A stretch of 5,074 nt of DNA from Bacteroidota bacterium. GTDB lineage: Bacteria; Bacteroidota; Kryptoniia; Kryptoniales; JAKASW01. Positions within the stretch are counted from its first letter, which is position 1. Every line of letters begins with the position of its first letter. Both the position numbers and the translations under genes were made by a program. This document shows, one piece after another, positions 1 to 5,074 of the stretch. Below the pieces are notes generated by a model. The model was not told where the DNA came from. It ran no database searches and saw only the letters and a program-made list of their open reading frames with translations. The stretch covers positions 1 to 5,074 of the forward strand of contig JAJYGB010000455.1 of NCBI GenBank assembly GCA_021785235.1, in the 5' to 3' direction.

Positions 1-1159
1 GTATGCCGTCAGCCGCGGGAGATCCATCCTTAGAACGACAGATGCCGGAGCAACATGGTTTGATCTAACCGCTCCTCTCTCGTACGTGATGCCGTGGAAC
101 GGAATGGCTTTCTACGACTCTGAGAACGGCGTTGCGGTCGGAGATAATGGTACGGTCTTCACAATCAGAGGGGGCAATAGAGCTGGCTGGTGCCGTAATA
201 TCACGAACAATACTAATCGCCTCTACTCCGCCCTGCACATAACCCCCGCAAATATCTATGTCGGTGCCGACTCCGGCTGGATTTTTCATTCGCTTGACAG
301 TGGAAAAACTTGGTCTTCCGAAAAGATAAGTGAGTGGCCGGTAAGGTCCGTGTTTACATATTATGGGCCGACCGTAGGAATAATAACGGTATACGCACTC
401 ACGGCTAAATCGATATGTTCTAAGACCGAATTTCCACCGACGCCATGGAGTGAGAATGTACTTCCTCAATTACAAGGGCTTGGAGTTGAGGCTTTCGAAG
501 GAGGGTTTTGTTACGGCGGAGGTCATGGCTTCATCGTCGGTGCTGGAGGCGACTTCTGGACTTCGCCTTTGATATTACGGACGTCTTCTTCCGACACTTC
601 AGGGTGGGAAATCTTATCGGGCGTTCCAGGTAGCGGCCCGTTGTACGGTGTCTCGGCTCCTTCTAACAGCTTGATTTATGCGTGCGGCCAAAGGGGGGCG
701 ATTATCAAATCGACTGACGGTGGTGACTCATGGGTATCACTTGCTCCAGGATACTCTATGATGCCGCTGCCAGATTTGCGAGCCATTTCCTTTGTCGACG
801 AAAGACATGGTTTTGTCGTCGGCGATTCAGGAACAATCCTATATACTTCGAACGGAGGACTGACGGGCATAGCGAGACCCGGACCGACTGCTCCAACTGC
901 TTTTGTCTTGGAACAGAACTATCCGAACCCGTTCAATCCAACAACTACTATCCAATACCGGCTAGCAGAAGTTTGCAGGGTCACTCTAGCTCTCTACGAT
1001 GTGCTCGGTAGGGAAGTGAGAGTCCTTGTGAAGGCGATCGAGTCTCCGGGCAGCCACTCGGTGAAAATTGATGCCGGTGATTTGCCGAGCGGTGTCTACT
1101 TTTACCGTCTACTGGCAGGAACTTTCGCTCAGACGAAAAAACTCGTGCTGGCAAGATAG
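1..1159 (+). CDS. 5'-partial secreted YCF48/BNR-like beta-propeller protein with T9SS type A sorting domain
   Basis: The frame starting at base 2 is open to the left edge, so the visible 385 residues are the C-terminal part of a longer protein. The GTG/ATG at 86-91 is internal: the 28 codons before it already read as the same fold, with an Asp-box-like TTDAGATW at residues 12-19. Further Asp boxes are SLDSGKTW (97-104) and STDGGDSW (237-244). Alternating 'GVAVGDNGTVF' and 'HGFVVGDSGTILYTS' strands suggest about six or seven propeller blades over residues 1-290. A short linker (ARPGPTA, 291-297) leads to a sorting domain (about 298-385) with EQNYPNPFNP at 304-313, YDVLGREV and a LPSGVYFYRL strand. 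In the T9SS family this domain directs outer-membrane export and is usually cleaved. A signal peptide would lie outside the window. Such propellers are usually extracellular or surface proteins; the ligand or activity cannot be told. No enzyme motif is visible. Confidence 0.9.
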   Translation, partial: YAVSRGRSILRTTDAGATWFDLTAPLSYVMPWNGMAFYDSENGVAVGDNGTVFTIRGGNRAGWCRNITNNTNRLYSALHITPANIYVGADSGWIFHSLDSGKTWSSEKISEWPVRSVFTYYGPTVGIITVYALTAKSICSKTEFPPTPWSENVLPQLQGLGVEAFEGGFCYGGGHGFIVGAGGDFWTSPLILRTSSSDTSGWEILSGVPGSGPLYGVSAPSNSLIYACGQRGAIIKSTDGGDSWVSLAPGYSMMPLPDLRAISFVDERHGFVVGDSGTILYTSNGGLTGIARPGPTAPTAFVLEQNYPNPFNPTTTIQYRLAEVCRVTLALYDVLGREVRVLVKAIESPGSHSVKIDAGDLPSGVYFYRLLAGTFAQTKKLVLAR

Positions 1160-1242
1160 TATCCGTATCTGGCCGAGTGATATGAGAAAATGAGGGCGGA
1201 TAGGTAATCTGAAATCCTTCATCTGCTTTACGCCCCCGTTTC

Positions 1243-1271
1243 TTGAGTTCCAAAGGGCTCTTTCCTATATT
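1243..1271 (+). promoter_or_regulatory. putative sigma70-type promoter for sucC
   Basis: TTGAGT at 1243-1248 (4/6 to TTGACA) and TATATT at 1266-1271 (5/6 to TATAAT) are separated by exactly 17 bp. Transcription would begin near 1278, giving a leader of about 60 nt before the sucC ATG. The leader holds a small palindrome with 5-bp arms, ACGAA at 1297-1301 and TTCGT at 1305-1309. The call rests on sequence match only. If the host uses the Bacteroidota -33/-7 consensus (TTTG ... TAnnTTTG), this pair may be chance; TATATTGT at 1266-1273 is only a partial -7 match. Confidence 0.35.
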
Positions 1272-1338
1272 GTTTCGAGATTATCACTGTGTGCAAACGA
1301 AAAATTCGTACCTCAAGTGGTGCGGGGATTGAAACAGG

Positions 1339-2502
1339 ATGAAAATTCACGAGTACCAGGCAAAAGAGATTCTCAAGAAATTCAACGTGGCTATCCCGAA
1401 GGGAAAGGTCGCGTTCAGTGTCGATGAAGCGGTCCAGGTCGCGCAGGAAATAGGCGGAAATGTTTGGGTAGTAAAGGCCCAGATTCACGCGGGTGGACGA
1501 GGGAAAGGCGGCGGCGTAAAGGTAGCCAGAAGCCTTGACGAAGTCAGGCAGCTTGCCTCGCAGATATTAGGCATGACGCTCGTTACTCACCAGACCGGAC
1601 CTGAAGGTAAAGTTGTCAAACGTCTTCTGATAGAACAGGGCATTAACATCGCGAAGGAACTTTACGCTGGAATAGTGCTTGACCGTTCGACTTCGAAGAA
1701 CGTCTTCATGGTATCTACCGAAGGCGGAGTCGAGATAGAGAAGGTCGCCGCCGAGTCGCCGGAGAAGATTCTGAAGGAGACTGTCGACCCCGGTCTCGGA
1801 CTCATGCCTTTCCAGGCGAAGAAGCTTGCGTTCGGACTCGGCCTGCAGGGTGATGCTTACAAGAACGGCGTGAGGTTTCTCACCGCGCTGTACAACGCGT
1901 ATCTCGGAACGGACGCCAGCCTTGCCGAAATCAATCCGCTCGTCCTGACTACCGAGGGGTACGTCATGGCTCTCGACGCGAAGATGAATTTCGACGACAA
2001 CGCGCTCTTTCGTCATCCCGACATTCTTGAACTTAGAGACCTCGATGAAGAATCCCCGCTCGAAGTGGAGGCGTCCAAGTCGCATCTGAATTACATCAAG
2101 CTCGACGGCAACGTCGGCTGCATGGTCAACGGAGCCGGACTCGCGATGGCGACGATGGACATCATAAAGCTTACGGGTGGCGAGCCCGCGAACTTCCTCG
2201 ATGTCGGCGGCGGCGCAAATGTCGAGACCGTTTCGAACGGATTCAAGATCATACTCTCCGACCCGAACGTGAAGGCGATACTCATAAACATATTCGGCGG
2301 AATAGTGCGCTGCGACCGCGTCGCTCAAGGCGTTATAGAAGCCGCGAAGAGAGTCTCTGTCAATCTGCCGGTGGTCGTGAGGCTCGAAGGGACGAACGCG
2401 AAGGAAGGGGCGGAGCTTCTGAAGAACTCAGGACTCGATTTCGCGGTCGCGAACGGCTTGAAGGATGCTGCTGAGAAAGTGGTTTCCGCGCTTAGAAACT
2501 AG
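1339..2502 (+). CDS. sucC: succinyl-CoA synthetase (ADP-forming) beta subunit
   Basis: The product interconverts succinyl-CoA + ADP + Pi and succinate + ATP + CoA as the beta subunit of the cytoplasmic SucCD complex of the TCA cycle (oxidative or reductive direction). It has 387 residues, matching the roughly 388 of the E. coli protein and aligning with it from MKIHEYQAK onward. The ATP-grasp part covers about 1-236, with nucleotide-binding K46 and GGRGK at 52-56; EINP (N199) and ALDAK (D213) match the Mg-binding residues of E. coli SucC. P20 occupies the position that is Pro in ATP-specific and Gln in GTP-specific enzymes, so ATP use is inferred. The CoA-ligase part (about 245-387) shows [23 protein letters not shown] and [10 protein letters not shown]. 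The ATG at 1339 is preceded by a weak GGGGA at 1324-1328, 10 nt away. The stop is TAG. sucD, which encodes the subunit carrying the phospho-histidine, is not adjacent; gatB follows after 71 bp. No lesion is seen. Confidence 0.97.
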   Translation: MKIHEYQAKEILKKFNVAIPKGKVAFSVDEAVQVAQEIGGNVWVVKAQIHAGGRGKGGGVKVARSLDEVRQLASQILGMTLVTHQTGPEGKVVKRLLIEQGINIAKELYAGIVLDRSTSKNVFMVSTEGGVEIEKVAAESPEKILKETVDPGLGLMPFQAKKLAFGLGLQGDAYKNGVRFLTALYNAYLGTDASLAEINPLVLTTEGYVMALDAKMNFDDNALFRHPDILELRDLDEESPLEVEASKSHLNYIKLDGNVGCMVNGAGLAMATMDIIKLTGGEPANFLDVGGGANVETVSNGFKIILSDPNVKAILINIFGGIVRCDRVAQGVIEAAKRVSVNLPVVVRLEGTNAKEGAELLKNSGLDFAVANGLKDAAEKVVSALRN

Positions 2503-2510
2503 ACCAAGAG

Positions 2511-2541
2511 GAATTCTCAATTTCAAATTAATTGAGAATTC
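2511..2541. repeat. perfect 12-bp inverted repeat with 7-nt loop, 8 bp after sucC
   Basis: GAATTCTCAATT (2511-2522) and AATTGAGAATTC (2530-2541) are exact reverse complements around a 7-nt loop (2523-2529). The stem is AT-rich (3 G/C pairs) and no run of T follows on the plus strand, so it is not a textbook intrinsic terminator. It could still form an RNA hairpin protecting or ending the sucC transcript. It lies inside the 7-bp-period array described separately. Confidence 0.6.
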
Positions 2542-2560
2542 AACATTCAAAATTTAAAAT
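2532..2560 (+). promoter_or_regulatory. promoter-like -35/-10 pair upstream of gatB, inside the repeat array
   Basis: TTGAGA (2532-2537, 5/6 to TTGACA) and TAAAAT (2555-2560, 5/6 to TATAAT) are 17 bp apart. A start near 2567 would leave only about 7 nt before the gatB TTG, a nearly leaderless mRNA. That fits the absence of a ribosome binding site, but AT-rich repeat sequence gives such matches easily. Co-transcription from sucC is the main alternative. Confidence 0.25.
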
Positions 2561-2573
2561 CTTATTTAGATAG

Positions 2574-4037
2574 TTGGATTGGAATAAATACGAAGCCGTA
2601 ATCGGACTTGAGGTGCATTCGCAGATGCTCACGCAAACGAAGGCATTCTGCGGATGTTCGACGAGGTTCGGTAATCCCCCAAACTCGAATGTATGTCCCG
2701 TATGTCTCGGCATGCCCGGCGTACTTCCCGTTTTGAACAAACAGCTCGTCGAGTTCGCGATAAAGATGGGGCTTGCCACTCATTGCAAGATCACTCCGTA
2801 CTCGATTTTTGCCAGGAAGAATTATTTTTATCCCGATCTTCCGAAGGGATATCAGATTTCCCAATTCGAGGAGCCCATATGCGTCGGGGGCCATGTGGAA
2901 ATAGAAAAGAAAGACGGGTCGAAGAAAAAAATCGGACTCGTCAGAATTCACATGGAAGAGGACGCAGGAAAGTCGATTCACGATCAGGGATCCGAAACTT
3001 TTGTCGACCTGAACCGTTGCGGCGTGCCGCTCCTTGAGATCGTCAGCGAACCCGACATACGCTCCGGCGAAGAAGCGTACCTCTATCTCCAACAGATCAG
3101 GCAGACCGTGACATATCTCGGTGTCTGCGACGGCAATATGGAAGAGGGCTCCTTGAGATGTGACGCCAACGTTTCGATTCGTCTGCGCGGCGAAGAGAAG
3201 CTCGGCACCAAGGTAGAGATAAAAAACCTGAATTCCTTCCGCAATGTCGAGCGAGCGATCGATGTCGAGATAGACAGGCAGTACCTTCTAATCGAGTCCG
3301 GCGGCCATGTGAAGCAGGAAACGCTCCTTTACGACGCCGATACCAATGAAGTCAGGTCCATGCGGTCGAAGGAAGAGGCGAATGATTACAGATACTTCCC
3401 CGATCCTGACCTCGTACCCGTTGTGATAGACGATGCATGGATAGAGCGCGTCAAAGCTGCTCAGCCTGAGCTGCCGATGGAACGGCGCGACAGGTACATG
3501 AGTGATTTTTCGCTCCCGAAATACGACGCCGAAGTCCTGACGGCTGAAAAGGATGTGGCGGAATACTACGAGCAGGTCGTGACCAGCTTCAAGGTCAAGT
3601 CAAAGGAGGCGTATAAGCAGGCCAGCAACTATTTGATGACCGATGTTCTGCGCGTCGTGAACGAGAGGAACATTGGGATCAAGGAGTTTTCGATCCGGCC
3701 GGCGCAGCTTTCAAGGATGATCGACCTGATCAACGAAGGCACAATTTCCACGAAGATCGCGAAGGAAGTTTTTGAAGAGATGCTGCAGTCGGGTCACGAC
3801 CCAGATGCGATCGTCGAGAAGAAGGGCCTCCGTCAGGTGTCGGACGAATCCGCTATCGGAGAAGTCGTCGAGGAAGTGTTACAATCGAATCCGGACGAAG
3901 TACAGAAGTATATCGGCGGGAAAGAGAAGCTCTTCGGCTTCTTTGTCGGCGAGATAATGAAAAAGACGCGTGGCAAGGCTAACCCGAAGATACTGAATGA
4001 CCTGCTGCGGCAGAAACTTGAGAAATTGAAAAACTGA
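2574..4037 (+). CDS. gatB: aspartyl/glutamyl-tRNA(Asn/Gln) amidotransferase subunit B
   Basis: GatB is the kinase-like, tRNA-binding subunit of GatCAB, which converts mischarged Glu-tRNA(Gln) and/or Asp-tRNA(Asn) to the cognate amide form in the cytoplasm. The protein has 487 residues, normal for the family. The catalytic part (about 5-300) shows [10 protein letters not shown] at 6-15, a cysteine cluster C26, C28, C41, C44 (the CPVCLGMPG segment), [10 protein letters not shown] at 124-133, [18 protein letters not shown] at 144-161, [10 protein letters not shown] at 192-201, [10 protein letters not shown] at 213-222 and [10 protein letters not shown] at 271-280. A GatB/YqeY tail domain covers about 330-485. 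The start is TTG at 2574: an in-frame TAG sits directly before it at 2571-2573, and the next Met is residue 18, beyond the conserved GLEVH. No Shine-Dalgarno is visible. gatA and gatC are not in the window. The stop TGA touches the next repeat array. Confidence 0.96.
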   Translation: MDWNKYEAVIGLEVHSQMLTQTKAFCGCSTRFGNPPNSNVCPVCLGMPGVLPVLNKQLVEFAIKMGLATHCKITPYSIFARKNYFYPDLPKGYQISQFEEPICVGGHVEIEKKDGSKKKIGLVRIHMEEDAGKSIHDQGSETFVDLNRCGVPLLEIVSEPDIRSGEEAYLYLQQIRQTVTYLGVCDGNMEEGSLRCDANVSIRLRGEEKLGTKVEIKNLNSFRNVERAIDVEIDRQYLLIESGGHVKQETLLYDADTNEVRSMRSKEEANDYRYFPDPDLVPVVIDDAWIERVKAAQPELPMERRDRYMSDFSLPKYDAEVLTAEKDVAEYYEQVVTSFKVKSKEAYKQASNYLMTDVLRVVNERNIGIKEFSIRPAQLSRMIDLINEGTISTKIAKEVFEEMLQSGHDPDAIVEKKGLRQVSDESAIGEVVEEVLQSNPDEVQKYIGGKEKLFGFFVGEIMKKTRGKANPKILNDLLRQKLEKLKN

Positions 4038-4081
4038 CACAAGCAAGCTCCAAAGGGCAAACACCACGTTCCGAACAAAAA
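4036..4081 (-). repeat. degenerate heptad array after gatB (minus orientation)
   Basis: Plus-strand units start at 4036, then a 4-nt GCAA at 4043-4046, then units at 4047, 4054, 4061, 4068 and 4075. On the minus strand 4047-4053 is TTGGAGC, 4068-4074 is TCGGAAC and the short unit is TTGC. The array begins within the last two bases of the gatB stop codon. TTTGGAGCTT on the minus strand (4045-4054) is found identically on the plus strand at 4139-4148 and 4978-4987. Confidence 0.65.
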
Positions 4082-4116
4082 GGAAAACAGATAAGAGTTA
4101 AAAAGAAATGAGGATA

Positions 4117-4185
4117 TTCGGTTTTTCTGCCTTTGGTTTTTGGAGCTTCCTTGGAGCTTGGAATTTGAAACTTTGTTCTTTCAAG
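4117..4185 (+). repeat. degenerate heptad array upstream of tpiA (plus orientation)
   Basis: TTGGAGC occurs at 4140-4146 and 4151-4157, separated by a 4-nt TTCC (4147-4150). Units continue at 4158 (TTGGAAT), 4165, 4172 and 4179 with a strict 7-bp step. Looser units (TTGGTTT at 4133) extend upstream to about 4117. The 13-mer TTGGAGCTTGGAA at 4151-4163 is repeated exactly at 5011-5023. The array ends 11 bp before the tpiA ATG, next to its ribosome binding site. Confidence 0.75.
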
Positions 4186-4186
4186 A

Positions 4187-4193
4187 GAGAGGG
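4187..4193 (+). promoter_or_regulatory. ribosome binding site of tpiA
   Basis: GAGAGGG, purine-rich and 3 nt from the ATG at 4197, is the only reasonable Shine-Dalgarno-like stretch here. It supports the ATG over the TTG at 4140, which lies in the repeat array. Confidence 0.45.
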
Positions 4194-4196
4194 CAC

Positions 4197-4964
4197 ATGA
4201 GAAAGACTATCGTTGCGGCAAACTGGAAAATGAATAAAGACGTGGACGAGGCATCCGAATTTGTATATGCGTTCCAGGAAGAGATGAAGGATACTGACCC
4301 GAACGCGGAGGTAATCATATGTCCGCCGTTCATAGCGCTCGACGCCGTCGCTGAACTGCTTCAGGACAGTGAGTTCAAGCTCGGAGCGCAGAATCTTCAT
4401 TACGAAAATGACGGCGCGTTTACCGGTGAAATATCCGGTAGAATGTTAAAGGCGCTCGGCGTGCACTACGTAATAGTCGGGCATTCAGAGAGACGGCAGT
4501 TCTTCGGCGAGACGGACGAGATAGTCTCGAAGAAAGTCAAGAAGGCGCTCTCGTCCGACCTGAAGGTCATCCTCTGTGTCGGTGAATCGCTGGCCGAGCG
4601 GGACGGAGGAGTCACGGAGAAGGTGCTTGAGAGGCAGGTCAAGGCGGCACTCGACGGGTTGACCGTGCAGCAGCTTGCTTCGCTCGTCATTGCATACGAG
4701 CCTATATGGGCCATCGGTACGGGGCGCAACGCCACTCCGCAGCAGGCACAGGACGCACACGCGTTCATAAGATCCACCGTCGCAGGTTTGTTCGGCAAAG
4801 CCGCGGCCGCGTCGCTGACCATCCAATACGGTGGAAGCGTGAAGCCGGAAAACGCCGCCGAGCTTCTTTCGCGGCCGGATGTGGACGGCGCGCTCGTCGG
4901 AGGCGCGAGCCTGAAAGCGGATTCCTTCGCGAAAATTGTAAAGAGCTCCCCGGCGTCGAAGTAA
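4197..4964 (+). CDS. tpiA: triosephosphate isomerase
   Basis: The enzyme interconverts dihydroxyacetone phosphate and glyceraldehyde 3-phosphate in glycolysis and gluconeogenesis, as a cytoplasmic TIM-barrel dimer. From ATG 4197 the product is 255 residues, the usual length. Substrate-binding N9 and K11 lie in AANWKMN (7-13). The electrophile H96 is in VGHSERR (94-100) and the catalytic base E168 in AYEPIWAIGTG (166-176), which also forms the mobile loop 6. The phosphate-binding YGGSVKPENA is at 211-220 and a second Gly-rich segment, GALVGGASL, at 231-239. The frame stays open upstream to a TTG at 4140, but those 19 codons are translated repeat array and no family member needs them. The gene follows gatB by 159 bp on the same strand, and no clear promoter of its own was found. 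All key residues are intact. Confidence 0.97.
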   Translation: MRKTIVAANWKMNKDVDEASEFVYAFQEEMKDTDPNAEVIICPPFIALDAVAELLQDSEFKLGAQNLHYENDGAFTGEISGRMLKALGVHYVIVGHSERRQFFGETDEIVSKKVKKALSSDLKVILCVGESLAERDGGVTEKVLERQVKAALDGLTVQQLASLVIAYEPIWAIGTGRNATPQQAQDAHAFIRSTVAGLFGKAAAASLTIQYGGSVKPENAAELLSRPDVDGALVGGASLKADSFAKIVKSSPASK

Positions 4965-4971
4965 TTAAGCC

Positions 4972-5031
4972 TTACATTTTGGAGCTTTGTCTTTACTTGG
5001 AACTTGCAGATTGGAGCTTGGAACTTACGAC
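4972..5031 (+). repeat. degenerate heptad array after tpiA (plus orientation)
   Basis: This is the clearest array. Units start at 4972, 4979 and 4986, then a 4-nt TTAC (4993-4996), then at 4997, 5004, 5011, 5018 and 5025. TTGGAGC occurs at 4979 and 5011, TTGGAAC at 4997 and 5018. It begins 7 bp after the tpiA stop. No hairpin followed by a T-run is seen, so it does not look like an ordinary terminator. From 5032 to 5074 I see nothing certain. Confidence 0.8.
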
Positions 5032-5074
5032 AGTTTGGTGTCCGTCGCGCAATTGACACGATGTCTACTGCCAA

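Larger units (their letters stand above)
2511..2565 (-). repeat. degenerate heptad array between sucC and gatB (minus orientation)
   Basis: On the plus strand, units beginning ATT recur every 7 bp, starting at 2513, 2520, 2531, 2538, 2545 and 2552 (for example ATTCAAC and ATTCAAA). A 4-nt unit, ATTA at 2527-2530, breaks the phase once. On the minus strand the units read as TTGAAT-like words, an AT-rich relative of the TTGGAAC words in the other arrays. It fills nearly the whole gap, leaving 8 bp before it and 8 bp after it. Confidence 0.6.

Noticed and set aside
86..1159. GTG/ATG at 86-91 as the true start of the first gene
   Set aside because: The same frame is open back to base 2 and encodes a propeller Asp-box (TTDAGATW) before it, so the gene is 5'-truncated by the window.
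1193..1238. Terminator after the first gene from GGGCG and CGCCC arms
   Set aside because: The stem is only about 5 bp with a loop of over 30 nt and no T-tract.
1567..2328. Long minus-strand ORF opposite sucC
   Set aside because: It is a shadow of a well-conserved gene with strong codon bias and has no recognisable domain.
4140..4196. N-terminal extension of tpiA from TTG 4140
   Set aside because: The 19 added codons are translated heptad array. The family start MRKTIVAANWKMN lies at ATG 4197 with a purine-rich site before it.
2511..5031. CRISPR array
   Set aside because: Repeats are 7 bp, degenerate and contiguous, with no spacers and no cas genes.
4466..5074. Long minus-strand ORF opposite tpiA running to the right edge
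   Set aside because: It overlaps tpiA almost fully, reads through the repeat array and resembles no known family.

Overview
The window carries four genes, all on the plus strand. In order they are the 3' part of a secreted beta-propeller protein with a type IX secretion C-terminal sorting domain, sucC (succinyl-CoA synthetase beta subunit), gatB (amidotransferase subunit B) and tpiA (triosephosphate isomerase). The C-terminal motif EQNYPNPFNP in the first gene points to a bacterium of the Bacteroidota/Chlorobi/Ignavibacteria (FCB) assemblage, and an Ignavibacteria-like lineage is my best guess. Weak or absent Shine-Dalgarno sequences and a TTG start fit that group. Placement is by motif only.

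Layout. Bases 1-1159 are an open 5'-truncated CDS. Its frame has no stop back to the left edge, so the real start lies outside the window. Bases 1160-1338 are a non-coding gap with a plausible sigma70-type promoter for sucC. sucC is at 1339-2502, without sucD beside it. A 71-bp AT-rich gap (2503-2573) leads to gatB (2574-4037), which starts at a TTG placed directly after an in-frame TAG. A 159-bp gap precedes tpiA (4197-4964), and the last 110 bp are non-coding repeat plus an unresolved edge.

The three housekeeping genes are functionally unrelated (TCA cycle, tRNA-dependent Gln/Asn formation, glycolysis). They share a strand and short gaps, so co-transcription is possible but not shown.

The most unusual content is non-coding. 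Every gap from sucC onward holds a degenerate array with a 7-bp period, consensus close to TTGGAAC/TTGGAGC. Two arrays are in plus orientation (about 4117-4185 and 4972-5031) and two in minus orientation (about 2511-2565 and 4036-4081). Each array contains one short 4-nt unit (TTAC, TTCC, TTGC or TTAA) that breaks the 7-bp phase. The sucC-gatB array also contains a perfect 12-bp inverted repeat and a promoter-like pair. These arrays recall the heptanucleotide STRR repeats of cyanobacteria, but I cannot tell from one window whether they are described for this lineage.
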